From: Alicyclobacillus hesperidum
Lineage (GTDB): Bacteria > Bacillota > Bacilli > Alicyclobacillales > Alicyclobacillaceae
Direction of reading: 5' to 3'
NCBI RefSeq assembly: GCF_900107035.1
Contig: NZ_FNOJ01000010.1
Span: 51,693-115,692 of the forward strand
DNA: 64,000 nt
The notes under the pieces: generated by a model
Database searches by the model: none
Told to the model about the DNA's origin: nothing
What the model saw: the letters and a program-made list of their open reading frames with translations, nothing else
Shown: in pieces, positions 16,547 through 26,504 of the stretch
Layout of the letters: every line of letters starts with the position of its first letter
How positions within the stretch are numbered: the first letter of the stretch is position 1
Made by a program: the position numbers and the translations under genes

Positions 16547-18067
16547 GTGGCGACGGTTTTGGATGTACAGGAATTTCTGCTGTTCATCGGCGGCCAGTGG
16601 ACACCGGCGCAGTCAGGAGAAACATTTGACGTTGTCAACCCCGCGACTGGCCGGGTGGTGGCGAGAGTGGCGAAAGCTGGCCACACGGATGTGGATGCGG
16701 CAGTACAGGCTGCTCGCAAATTGTTTGACAGCGGCCGTTGGGCGAAGCAGACACCGGAGGCGCGGGCTGCCATCCTCATGTTGTTTGCCCAGAAGATTAT
16801 GGAGAATGCCAAGGAACTGATTTATCTGGAGGCCATCAGTTCAGGCGGCACGGTGCGGCGAATTGGCTCGTCCGATATCCTCCAGATCACCGATTTAATT
16901 CAGCAAACGGCAAAGTTTATCCAAGAATACAAGTACGTTGAATACCTGCCCATCCCCCCGTTCCCAGGCCCCGCGAATGGCCAGGTGTGGCGTGAACCGT
17001 ACGGTGTGTGCGCTGCGGTGACGCCGTGGAACTTCCCGATGATCCTCGCTATGTGGAAGGTGATCCCGGCACTAGCAATGGGCAACACCATCGTCGTCAA
17101 GCCCGCATCCAATACGCCACTGTCGACGCTCAAACTCGCGGAACTGGCTGTGCAAGCGGGCATTCCGGCTGGGGCATTCAACGTGATCGCAGGACCTGGC
17201 GCGAGCATCGGTGAAGCGCTTGTAACACACCCACAGGTGGATAAGGTGGCGTTCACGGGCTCCACGGAAGTCGGCCGCCGCATTATGCAGCTTGCCTCCA
17301 CGTCAGTCAAAAAGGTCAGCCTGGAACTTGGCGGTAAGTCGCCAAGTATTGTGCTACCAGACGCGGACTTGGATATTGCGATCCCGGGAGCGCTCTTCGG
17401 GGTGTTCATGCACTCCGGTCAAATTTGCGAATCAGGCACACGGCTGTTGGTGCACGAGTCAATCTACGACGAGGTGATCGAGCGACTCGTCGCAAAAACC
17501 AAGGAAATCAAAATCGGCGATCCGCTGAACGACCAAACGGGTATGGGGCCTGTTGTCTCCAAACAGCAGTTTGATACGGTGATGCGTTACATCCAGATTG
17601 GCCAACAAGAAGGCGCTCGCCTGGTCTGCGGCGGCAAACCGGCGACCGTAGAAGGATACGAGAACGGGTACTTTATCGAACCCACGATCTTCGCAGACGT
17701 GACGAACGACATGCGGATCGCACAAGAAGAGATTTTCGGCCCGGTACTCTCCGTGATTAAGTACAGCCAACTCGATGAAGCGATCCGGTTGGCCAACGAC
17801 ACGATTTATGGCTTGGCAGCGGGTATCTGGACGCGCGACATCAACGAAGCGTACCGCATCGCACATGAACTGAAGGCAGGGACGGTGTGGATCAACGACT
17901 GGCATATGCTACGCGCAGACGCACCATTTGGCGGCTATAAGCAAAGCGGATTCGGCCGCGAACTAGGTCGTCACGCGCTCGACGAATACACACAGGTGAA
18001 GCATGTGCACGCGTCGCTTGTGCCGGAACCGGAGAAGCGCCCGTGGCTGAGTATGCTATTCGGATGA
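16547..18067 (+). CDS. NAD(P)-dependent aldehyde dehydrogenase
   Basis: A 506-residue class-type aldehyde dehydrogenase, oxidising an aldehyde to the carboxylic acid. It has the cofactor region VTPWNFPMILAMWKVIPALA, FTGSTEVGRRI, the general-base Glu in SLELGGKSPSIVL, and the nucleophilic Cys in HSGQICESGTRLLV. The C-terminal INDWHMLRADAPFGGYKQSG is typical of the betaine-aldehyde/aryl-aldehyde group. The start is GTG 16547, with AAGGAGG eight bases upstream; the overlapping ATG two bases earlier is out of frame. The alcohol dehydrogenase gene follows at 126 bp, suggesting a joint alcohol-to-acid pathway. Confidence 0.92.
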   Translation: MATVLDVQEFLLFIGGQWTPAQSGETFDVVNPATGRVVARVAKAGHTDVDAAVQAARKLFDSGRWAKQTPEARAAILMLFAQKIMENAKELIYLEAISSGGTVRRIGSSDILQITDLIQQTAKFIQEYKYVEYLPIPPFPGPANGQVWREPYGVCAAVTPWNFPMILAMWKVIPALAMGNTIVVKPASNTPLSTLKLAELAVQAGIPAGAFNVIAGPGASIGEALVTHPQVDKVAFTGSTEVGRRIMQLASTSVKKVSLELGGKSPSIVLPDADLDIAIPGALFGVFMHSGQICESGTRLLVHESIYDEVIERLVAKTKEIKIGDPLNDQTGMGPVVSKQQFDTVMRYIQIGQQEGARLVCGGKPATVEGYENGYFIEPTIFADVTNDMRIAQEEIFGPVLSVIKYSQLDEAIRLANDTIYGLAAGIWTRDINEAYRIAHELKAGTVWINDWHMLRADAPFGGYKQSGFGRELGRHALDEYTQVKHVHASLVPEPEKRPWLSMLFG

Positions 18068-18192
18068 TCGCCAGCGGCCAGCAAACGGCACAGTGCGAGC
18101 GAAACATTTCGTCATCGCCGCGGTGAAAGGCATAGAACCGTGCAGACCTGTGCCTACTGGTGACTGAATTCGTAATGAAAGGCGGGAATGGA

Positions 18193-19398
18193 ATGACGAC
18201 AACGCACTTTCTTTTTGGCGTGCGAACGGCAGTTCACAGCGGCTCAGGCTGTCGGACTTTGCTACCCGAACTACTCCGCGGTCTGGGAGGCAAACGTGCC
18301 CTGCTGGTAACTGACAAAGGATTGACGACGGCGGGCGTGACGGCGCGTGTGACGAGCCTGTTTGACGGCTTGCCGCAACCGGTGCGCCTCGTAGGCGTGT
18401 TTGACGATGTGGAACAGGACGCAAAAGGCGCCGTGATCGGCAAAGCGGTCGAACGATTCAAGGCTGTGGGTGCCGATTCGCTGATTGCGCTTGGCGGCGG
18501 CAGCGTGCTCGACACGGTGAAAGCTATGAAATGGATGATGCACAAAGGGCTCACAGATATTCGCATGGGTCTGGTATCGAACACGATCGAGACGTTCCCG
18601 GAGGCACAATATATTCCCATCCCACACGTGGCGCTACCCACGACAGCCGGCACTGGCGCGGAAGTCTCCCCCATCGCCGTCGTCTTCAACGAGTTGCTGA
18701 ACGTGAAGACCAACCTGATTCATCCGTTTGTGGCTGCTGATTTTGCCTTATTAGATCCCGATCTGACCCTAGGACTTCCACCACGGATCACGGCGTTCAC
18801 AGGCTTCGACGCGCTAACACATGCTCTGGAAGCCTATTTCTCACCCGTTGCAAACCCGATGACGGACGCGTACGCCATTCAGGCGACGAGAATGATCGTG
18901 AAACACCTGCCGACAGCGGTGCATGACGGCAATAACGTAGAAGCGCGAGCCAATATGCTGATCGCCAGTTGCATGGCGATCTCAGCGTTCAGCGTCGCCC
19001 TCAACGCAATACCCGTTCACAATATGGCACATGCGTTTGGCGCAAAGTTCAATATCCCGCACGGACTGGCGAATGCGGTGCTACTACCTAATGTAATGGC
19101 GGCACTTCCTGATTTTTATACCTCGCGCGCCCGGAGTTTTGGAGAGGAACTTGGCATTCGGGATCTCCCGGACAATCCGCGAGCCTGCCTTGACGCAGTC
19201 ATCACATTTCTTCGCAATTTGCGAACGAAAGTCTGCCTCCCAGACACCTTTGCAGAGTTTCGCATCCAACAGGCCGATCTCGCGCAGATGGTAGGACTGG
19301 TACAATCCGATCCCTCAGGTTTGCTGTTTCGCCTTCCGGACGCCGTGATTGAGCGCGTATCGCAAGAAGTTGCAGGTGTCGCGACACCAGTGGCATAA
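18193..19398 (+). CDS. Iron-containing (group III) alcohol dehydrogenase
   Basis: A 401-residue member of the Fe-ADH family. The NAD-binding motif is ALGGGSVLDTVKAMKW, and the metal-binding region includes TGFDALTHALEAYFS and HNMAHAFGAKFNIPHGLANA, which supply the conserved His and Asp ligands. It interconverts alcohols and aldehydes. It lies downstream of the aldehyde dehydrogenase and probably shares its transcript. ATG 18193 follows AAAGGCGG; an in-frame ATG at 18178 is an alternative. Confidence 0.9.
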   Translation: MTTTHFLFGVRTAVHSGSGCRTLLPELLRGLGGKRALLVTDKGLTTAGVTARVTSLFDGLPQPVRLVGVFDDVEQDAKGAVIGKAVERFKAVGADSLIALGGGSVLDTVKAMKWMMHKGLTDIRMGLVSNTIETFPEAQYIPIPHVALPTTAGTGAEVSPIAVVFNELLNVKTNLIHPFVAADFALLDPDLTLGLPPRITAFTGFDALTHALEAYFSPVANPMTDAYAIQATRMIVKHLPTAVHDGNNVEARANMLIASCMAISAFSVALNAIPVHNMAHAFGAKFNIPHGLANAVLLPNVMAALPDFYTSRARSFGEELGIRDLPDNPRACLDAVITFLRNLRTKVCLPDTFAEFRIQQADLAQMVGLVQSDPSGLLFRLPDAVIERVSQEVAGVATPVA

Positions 19399-19449
19399 GG
19401 CGATCACGATGAAATAAGCTATGCCGCCTCATACACGTTTGTTTCCACA

Positions 19450-19480
19450 CGAAAGGCCCGTGTCATCGCAGGGCCTTTCG
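19450..19480 (+). terminator. Stem-loop after the aldehyde/alcohol dehydrogenase pair
   Basis: CGAAAGGCCC / GGGCCTTTCG, a perfect 10-bp stem with an 11-base loop, 52 bp after the stop. No T-run follows. Confidence 0.55.
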
Positions 19481-19681
19481 TGGATCCATTGGAATCTCGC
19501 CGACGCTAACCCCAACGAACCGCACCTTACAAATGGACAGTACATACTGAATTGCGAACAAGATACTTGTAGCCACTTTCAACTATAATGGCCCCGAGAA
19601 ACTAGACCTGAAACCGTAACGGCTTGACTGTTAAAACTCTCCCAGAATGCAATGTTCGTCCACCTCCGTACTGAGTGTAAA

Positions 19682-20065
19682 CGTAAGCCTCCTCGCTTTA
19701 CACAATTTCTCCGGAGTCTTCGTTGTACCACACATACTCCGTTACCCCCGGATTTCTCCAACCTCATCAATCGGCCATATAATTTTGAGGTTGTCATCCG
19801 TTCGACGGTCTGGATAATACCTTCGGTAGACCAGTCCAGATTTAGGACTATAGAAAACGCTCTCGACTTCAAACTCCTCATTGTCTCTATTAATAGCATT
19901 TCACGGCTACCATGGAGGGAGCATCGTGACGAAGGCGGAGTTGGAACAACATCGCGAGCTTGGGCGTGCCCGTATGGCGGACTTCCGAACCAACGGGTTA
20001 AAGAGGCGCAGCGCGGTTACATGTAAGGCAGAGACGGGCACAAGTTTAAAGGAAGCCCCCCCAAC
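19682..20065 (+). mobile_element. IS66-family remnant with truncated accessory gene tnpA
   Basis: GTAAGCCTCC at 19682 resembles the conserved IS66 terminal GTAAGC. At 19926 a GTG start with AGGGAG upstream opens a frame beginning VTKAELEQHRELGRARMADF, then RTNGLKRRS, which matches the first ~30 residues of the IS66 OrfA/TnpA accessory protein. The match then fades, and no TnpB (OrfB) or transposase frame follows. Only the left end of the element seems to survive. Confidence 0.5.
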
Positions 20066-20092
20066 CCACCACTTCGTGGTTTGTCTTCAATC

Positions 20093-21263
<1,171 letters not shown>

Positions 21264-21506
21264 TTAGTGGCCATCTACACGCAGGGTAAGGGTTCCTACG
21301 CGGGTCGTCAGGGGATGGGGGCGGGTACCATTCCGATAGCCCTGGCGGTCTTCCGAGCGCTCATATGGCTCAGCGTGCAGTTGTTCAGACGCCTGCGCAT
21401 TCAGAACCTGGTTCAACACCTTCTCCAGCAACAACGCTACCCCCTTATCCCCAGTAAATAGCCCCTTCAAAAACTCGTCATCCACGGTAATGTTGTACTG
21501 TGCCAT
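21264..21506 (-). pseudogene. IS256-family transposase, N-terminal fragment
   Basis: Eighty codons that match the start of Mutator/IS256 transposases: FLKGLFTGDKGVALLLEKVL, QVLNAQASEQLHAEPYERS, and RQGYRNGTRPHPLTTRVGTL. The intact protein is ~400 residues; here the frame stops right after LTLRVDGH. The DDE catalytic core is absent, so it cannot transpose. Confidence 0.8.
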
Positions 21507-21628
21507 CTCGCATTCCTCCCAGTAGATTTGTGTTCGTCACACTGATTCTACCAAAGAGGGACGGGGTGGCACGTCTACATGATGTCACCCAGTGCTTCCA
21601 CTGAATTTACACCAATTGTACGGACTCA
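21264..21628 (-). mobile_element. IS256-family element remnant including its left terminus
   Basis: Besides the truncated transposase, the segment AATTTACACCAATTGTACGG at about 21604-21623 has the TTTACACCAAnTT..GGAC pattern of IS256-group ends. It sits ~100 bp upstream of the transposase start, as expected for a left end. Confidence 0.5.
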
Positions 21629-21806
21629 ACTAGTCCGAGCTATGTCCCATCGGAGGGAACTTATCCACCGATACACATCTATTTGTGGATAATTCCTATT
21701 TGTCGGACATATAGAGAGACCCATCCAATATTTCTTCTATGCTCTTGAGACAAATCTGCCCACTGCTACGTCTAAGTGTATACCAGGAAACAAAGGAGCG
21801 AGGAAC

Positions 21807-22268
21807 ATGAACAAACAACATCTGCGTTGGTGGGATATTTCGGGGCAATCCGAGTCGGACACAATATTTGTCCATATTGTTGAGGCAACATCACGGAAAA
21901 AGGTCATTCGTCGATTCGGGGGAACTAAACAATGCAAGGACTTTGATGGAACCACCGTTTCTGTTACATTCCCGCGTGACCAGGGACAAATCCGAGTCCA
22001 TGCTAACGACTGGTTCCCCGGAACCCTGACTCATCTCTATGTTCCTGATACGAGGACGATTGTCGAACTCATTCGAGCACCTCGCTATAAATGCGAGTGC
22101 GGTGAGGTTCACATTTCCGAAGGTAAGTATCCATCTGTATGGTGCTCTTGCGGCAAGAAGGCTTATCCAGTTGTAGACGCTTCACAGAAAAAGCAACAAG
22201 ACATTCAGCCGCAAGAGCGATTCCCGTCAATGCTCGAAAGGCCTAAGCGGAAGGATATCCGAGCTTGA
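21807..22268 (+). CDS. Unknown protein with a C-terminal Cys cluster
   Basis: A 153-residue hydrophilic protein that I do not recognise. The first ~95 residues are mixed alpha/beta. Near the end YKCECGEVHISEGKY and VWCSCGKKAYP give two CxC/CxCG pairs, compatible with a small zinc ribbon. A Lys/Gln-rich tail follows. AAGGAGCGAGGAAC precedes the ATG, so translation is likely. It is 32 bp upstream of another unknown gene and beside IS scars, which suggests an acquired pair. Confidence 0.6.
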   Translation: MNKQHLRWWDISGQSESDTIFVHIVEATSRKKVIRRFGGTKQCKDFDGTTVSVTFPRDQGQIRVHANDWFPGTLTHLYVPDTRTIVELIRAPRYKCECGEVHISEGKYPSVWCSCGKKAYPVVDASQKKQQDIQPQERFPSMLERPKRKDIRA

Positions 22269-22300
22269 CTATGGAATAGAATGTCGGTGGAGGTGGCGAC

Positions 22301-22831
22301 ATGCCCAAGCGAGTGGCTTCTTCAATCGTTGTCATCATCTTCCTGCTGGCAATTCTGAGCGCCGCCACGGTGTATTATCGTAAGACCTACTTCTTCAGCC
22401 CGTTGACGTTTCGGCAAGACAGCGTAATCAATCTGCCGTACAAATACTACAGAAATCCATTGTATATCGAATTTGACTTTGTGAAGCCAGGTTCAAACCC
22501 TTATCTCCCAGTTTGGTATCGCTCTGTAACGACAAATCGCAGTGAAATACTCCAAGCGATTGCCGACCTGCGACGTGCGACTCCATCCTCGGTACACCCC
22601 AACCATAGGGTGCTTGGTAACGCGGGCATGTCCTACATTGTTCTGAGGCAACAGGTGTTTCCAACACCACGACCACCGAGTCCAATCTTGCTAACCGTAC
22701 AGATATACAATCCTCAACATGTTATGGAGATCATCCAATCCAACGGACAGCCGCCTGTGGTGCGAAACATCCCTCAATCCTTGCTGACGATACTGAACCA
22801 GCAAGAGTCAAAATCTGTGCCTGATAAGTAG
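22301..22831 (+). CDS. Unknown protein with one N-terminal membrane helix
   Basis: A 176-residue protein: a short basic start, one membrane helix (VASSIVVIIFLLAILSAAT), and a ~150-residue outside domain with YKYYRNPLYIEFDFVKPGSN and LLTVQIYNPQHVMEII. No known domain was recognised. GGTGGAGGTGGCGAC precedes the ATG. It is likely co-transcribed with the gene before it. Confidence 0.6.
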   Translation: MPKRVASSIVVIIFLLAILSAATVYYRKTYFFSPLTFRQDSVINLPYKYYRNPLYIEFDFVKPGSNPYLPVWYRSVTTNRSEILQAIADLRRATPSSVHPNHRVLGNAGMSYIVLRQQVFPTPRPPSPILLTVQIYNPQHVMEIIQSNGQPPVVRNIPQSLLTILNQQESKSVPDK

Positions 22832-22963
22832 GTAAAGGCGATGCTCAAACCACGATACTCCTCATTCTCCAATCTCCAAGGAGCAAATACTCACTGGTCA
22901 GCATAAGCATGAGTAGTCCAGGAAGCTCTTCATTGTCCTTCACAGCCATACGTAATATTGTTC

Positions 22964-23152
22964 CATTTTCAAAATCGAAATCGCAAATTTAAATTTTGCA
23001 TTTTCAAAACCGTTTACACCATATAATGGAAGTGTAGAGGCGGAACGCTCGATAAGACCTCAATAACGAACGCTTTCTAAGTTCGTATTCTTGTCGTCGG
23101 GATAATTAGCCTCTTCACCTTCAATTTTATTCCATTTTCACTTTCGAAAATG
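22964..23152. repeat. Two copies of CATTTTC-N6-GAAA palindromes
   Basis: Copy 2 at 23133-23152 is perfect: CATTTTC, six bases, GAAAATG. Copy 1 at 22964-22983 keeps CATTTTC-N6-GAAA but its last three bases differ. Both follow TTC or TTTATTC context and could be operator sites. Confidence 0.5.
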
Positions 23153-23556
23153 AACATTACCTGTTCTGTATTTGGCGATGTTATTCACCAAAACCAACTA
23201 ACAAATGGCGATTAGAGACTGCCTGGTGGTCGGTTCAGGCATCCCCTATGTCCTGAAAACCACGCGGCTACTGGGCTTCTTCACGCTCCATTCCCGCCCG
23301 TTCTTTCCCTCCGCCCCTTCTGTAACCTTTTCCCAATTTTGATTTTGAAATTTGCAAATTACCTCTTTTGCGTTTCTAACTATGTTCCCATCAAAAAATC
23401 CTCTGCTTTTTTCCCGCCTCCATCCCGCATTCTACCGTCCTCAATTGTGAACAGTGATAATAAAGTCTTGCACGCAGTTCCCTTTTTTCTCACCTTAACC
23501 CTGTCTTTTCCTGTCACAACTTTATTCTTGGGAAAATAAAGTCCTGACAAAAGAGA

Positions 23557-23613
23557 CGGGAAAAGGGCTTGTCAGGCAAGGATTTCTCCGTTTTGCCTCA
23601 CGCTCTTTTCCCG
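23557..23613. repeat. Long imperfect inverted repeat (about 20-bp arms)
   Basis: CGGGAAAAGGGCTTGTCAGG plus CAA pairs with the complement of TTTTGCCTCACGCTCTTTTC plus CCG; the arms share CGGGAAAAG-GC-TG-AGGCAA with few mismatches. It may form a stable RNA hairpin or be the end of a lost element. It also lies ~60 bp downstream of the rRNA methyltransferase gene (minus strand). Confidence 0.55.
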
Positions 23614-23672
23614 CTTGTATCAGGTGTTTATTATGTCTGAAGCAGGGGTTTATTGTTTGAAGCAGAGGTTTT

Positions 23673-25040
23673 TTATGTGGTTACACCCACATAATGTGTA
23701 GCCACTACACACTCCACATGCTCCGTTTGCGGAAACATATCAAACGGCTGCATCTCTTTCACACGATAACCAGCGTCCAACAAAATGGCGAGATCGCGCT
23801 GTAACGTCGCCGGATTGCAAGAAACGTACACGATGCGCGGAATATGCGCTGCAATCGCAGCATCCAACGCCGCACGATCAATACCCTTGCGCGGCGGATC
23901 GAATACGATCACGTCCGGTTGACCGCCAGATTCTATCCACTTTGGCAGCCACTCCTCGACCCGTGCTCCGTGAAACTCCGCATTTTCGATTCGATTCAGT
24001 TCGGCATTTTCCCGGGCATCCTCAATTGCCTGTGCGATTTCCTCGACGCCAACGACCCGCCGAGCGTGCGACGCAAGCAACAAGGTTAGCGTGCCAATTC
24101 CGCAATACGCGTCGATCACGACATCTTCCGATGACACCTGCGCCTGTTGCAACACCACTTGATACATGCGATCCGCCATCCCCGTCTGTACCTGTAGGAA
24201 TGACCGGGGCGACACACGGAAACGCCGGCCACCCATTCGTTCCATGAGATAGCCGTCGCCTTTCTGCACGTTGACGGTTCGACCCCAAATGGGCCCCGTC
24301 GGACGCGGTTGGACTGTGATGGCCACCGTTTTCACGGACGGCGCATGAAAGCGAGCGAGCGTGCGCGCAAATTCATCATCGCCATTTGCGGTGCAGAATA
24401 CAATCATCTGTTCGGCGTGCGTCGCAGACTCGCGCAGGACTATGTGGTGCACGTCTGCAGCCGCTGGTCCTATGCTTGTCAGGAAGCGGCATGCCCGCAC
24501 AAGAGTGCTTTGCATCGTCTCCGAAATGAGGTGACACGAGTCGGTCACGGCCATTGCGTGCGTTTCAGCCGCAAAAAACCCCATCTCAACCCGCTTCTCA
24601 TCTGCGTTATAGCGCACCGGCATTTGCACTTGGTTGCGGTATCGAAACGGCGTATGCGATCCGATGATGGGGCGGACGACAGCATCGGCATCCAAGCCGA
24701 GCCGCTCCGCGATACGGCGGATACGTCCTTCTTTCCAAATCGTCTGTGCCTCGTAGAGCATGTGTTGGACTTGGCATCCTCCGCATTCACCGAACACTGG
24801 GCACGGTGCATCCTGCCGATCCAGCGATGCCGTGCGGCGCTCCACTACTTGCCCGCGAGCGAATCGCTTCTCTACGGATGTAATGCGAATTCTTGCATCC
24901 TCGCCGACAAGGAGAAACGGGATGAACACCGTCATCCCGTTGCAGATGGCGACACCATCGCCGTTGTCGTTAAGGCGTATAGCCGTCACGTCAAATTCTT
25001 CACCAACCGAAATGGCCTTTTGTTGATCAACGTCCGCCAT
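23673..25040 (-). CDS. 23S rRNA (uracil-5-)-methyltransferase, RumA/RlmD family
   Basis: A 455-residue enzyme that adds a methyl group to uracil C5 in 23S rRNA using SAM. The N-terminal ~60 residues form a TRAM RNA-binding domain (GEEFDVTAIRLNDNGDGVAI). CPVFGECGGCQVQHM plus a later Cys (TDSCHL) give the 4Fe-4S ligands typical of RumA. The methylase core has VIDAYCGIGTLTLLLA (SAM site), VIFDPPRKGID and the catalytic Cys in VYVSCNPATLQRDL. GGGAGG lies upstream of the ATG. It is 30 bp downstream of gatB and may be the end of the gatCAB transcript. Confidence 0.92.
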   Translation of the reverse strand: MADVDQQKAISVGEEFDVTAIRLNDNGDGVAICNGMTVFIPFLLVGEDARIRITSVEKRFARGQVVERRTASLDRQDAPCPVFGECGGCQVQHMLYEAQTIWKEGRIRRIAERLGLDADAVVRPIIGSHTPFRYRNQVQMPVRYNADEKRVEMGFFAAETHAMAVTDSCHLISETMQSTLVRACRFLTSIGPAAADVHHIVLRESATHAEQMIVFCTANGDDEFARTLARFHAPSVKTVAITVQPRPTGPIWGRTVNVQKGDGYLMERMGGRRFRVSPRSFLQVQTGMADRMYQVVLQQAQVSSEDVVIDAYCGIGTLTLLLASHARRVVGVEEIAQAIEDARENAELNRIENAEFHGARVEEWLPKWIESGGQPDVIVFDPPRKGIDRAALDAAIAAHIPRIVYVSCNPATLQRDLAILLDAGYRVKEMQPFDMFPQTEHVECVVATHYVGVTT

Positions 25041-25070
25041 CCGCGCCCTCCCTTGATATCCACTTGCCTA

Positions 25071-26504
25071 TCACAAGGCATTGATCTTTTCAATCAGCAA
25101 CTGGTTGACGAGCGCAGGGTTGGCTTTGCCTTTCGTCGCTTTCATCACTTGGCCCACCAACGCCGCCAATGCACGATCCTTACCACCCTTATAGTCAGCG
25201 ACCGACTTCTCATTATGGGCAATCACCTCATCGAGAATCGGCCCCAGCACGGCGACATCGCTGATCTGCTCCATCCCCTGTTCCTTGATGATGGCAGCGG
25301 CACTCTTACCCGTTTCCCACATCGCCTTGAATACTTCACGCCCCTGTTTCGACGAGATCTTCCCGCTCGCGATCTCGCCGATAAGACCCGCGAGATTCTC
25401 AGGCGTGATGGGGCATTCGGCAAACGTCTTTCCTTCGCTGTTCAGGGCGCCCAAGATGTCGCTCATGACCCAGTTGCTTGCCGCCTTGGCATCTGCACCG
25501 GCCGCAAGCACCTGTTCGTAGTACGCGGCTGTCTTCGGATCTGCCGTGAGAACGCCAGCGTCGTATGCCGGCAGGCCAAGTTCCTCCTCGTAGCGACGGC
25601 GCTTCGCTGCCGGTAGCTCAGGGATGGAAGCCCGAATCTGCGCCAGCCAGGCGTCATCAATATCGAGATCGACCAAATCAGGCTCAGGGAAATAACGATA
25701 GTCGTGCGCTTCCTCCTTTGACCGCATGGAAATGGTCGTCTGCGTAGCCTCATCAAAGCGGCGCGTTTCCTGAACAACGGGTTCACCAGCTTCGTACAAT
25801 TCGCGCTGGCGTTCCACCTCGTACTCCAGGCCGCGCTGAACATTTCGGAATGAGTTCATGTTCTTAAGCTCGGCCTTGTTACCAAACGTCGTCGAACCGA
25901 CCGGACGCAAGGAAATGTTGGCGTCACAGCGCAGCGATCCCTCTTCCATCCTGCAATCAGAAACATCACAATATTCCATGATGCTCTTCAAAGCCTCTAG
26001 GTATAACCGCGCTTCTTCCGGGGATCGAATGTCCGGTTCTGACACGATCTCGATAAGTGGCACGCCAGTGCGGTTGAAGTCGACCAATGTGTGAGATCCA
26101 TCTGCGGCATGCGTCGACTTGCCGGCATCTTCCTCGAGGTGCAAACGCGTGATACCAATGCGTTTGCGCTCGCCCCCCACTTCGATCTCGATGTATCCGT
26201 GCTCGCCGATCGGCTTATCAAACTGCGAGATTTGATACCCCTTGGGAGAATCCGGATAAAAATAGTTTTTGCGGTCAAATTTCGAATGCTGATTGATCTG
26301 GCAATTGAGCGCAAGCGCCGCCCGCAGGCCGAGCTCAAGCGCGTTTTTGTTCAGCACCGGAAGGGCGCCAGGATGGCCCATGCAAACCGGACAGACGTTT
26401 GTGTTCGGCTCCGACTTGCTGTTATTTTTACAACCACAGAAAATCTTCGAAGCCGTCTTTAATTCAACGTGCACTTCAAGGCCAATGACCGTTTCGTAGT
26501 TCAT
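25071..26504 (-). CDS. gatB: Asp-tRNA(Asn)/Glu-tRNA(Gln) amidotransferase subunit B
   Basis: A 477-residue GatB. It begins [20 protein letters not shown] and includes [20 protein letters not shown] (zinc site region), [17 protein letters not shown] and [17 protein letters not shown]. The C-terminal YqeY-like helical domain spans the last ~140 residues. It phosphorylates mischarged Glu-tRNA(Gln) or Asp-tRNA(Asn) for amidation. The start overlaps the gatA stop by four bases (ATGA), which selects ATG 26504 over the upstream GTG. Confidence 0.96.
   Translation of the reverse strand: MNYETVIGLEVHVELKTASKIFCGCKNNSKSEPNTNVCPVCMGHPGALPVLNKNALELGLRAALALNCQINQHSKFDRKNYFYPDSPKGYQISQFDKPIGEHGYIEIEVGGERKRIGITRLHLEEDAGKSTHAADGSHTLVDFNRTGVPLIEIVSEPDIRSPEEARLYLEALKSIMEYCDVSDCRMEEGSLRCDANISLRPVGSTTFGNKAELKNMNSFRNVQRGLEYEVERQRELYEAGEPVVQETRRFDEATQTTISMRSKEEAHDYRYFPEPDLVDLDIDDAWLAQIRASIPELPAAKRRRYEEELGLPAYDAGVLTADPKTAAYYEQVLAAGADAKAASNWVMSDILGALNSEGKTFAECPITPENLAGLIGEIASGKISSKQGREVFKAMWETGKSAAAIIKEQGMEQISDVAVLGPILDEVIAHNEKSVADYKGGKDRALAALVGQVMKATKGKANPALVNQLLIEKINAL

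Larger units (their letters stand above)
22832..23672. other. Long AT-rich non-coding island with palindromes and a large hairpin
   Basis: About 840 bp with no credible coding frame. The 5' half is rich in A/T runs and symmetric TTTTC/GAAA blocks; from ~23281 to 23540 the plus strand is strongly pyrimidine-rich; a large imperfect hairpin lies at 23557-23613. Near the 3' end GAAGCAGGGGTTTAT and GAAGCAGAGGTTTTT form a short direct repeat. Confidence 0.55.

Noticed and set aside
19652..20026. Plus-strand 124-codon frame in the IS66 remnant
   Set aside because: The recognisable IS66 accessory protein start is in a different frame (from 19926), so this frame is a shadow.
24309..25616. Plus-strand open frame of 435 codons opposite the rRNA methyltransferase and gatB genes
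   Set aside because: It lies wholly antisense to two strongly recognised genes, has a biased Arg/His/Leu composition and no family motif; it is a by-product of codon use on the other strand.
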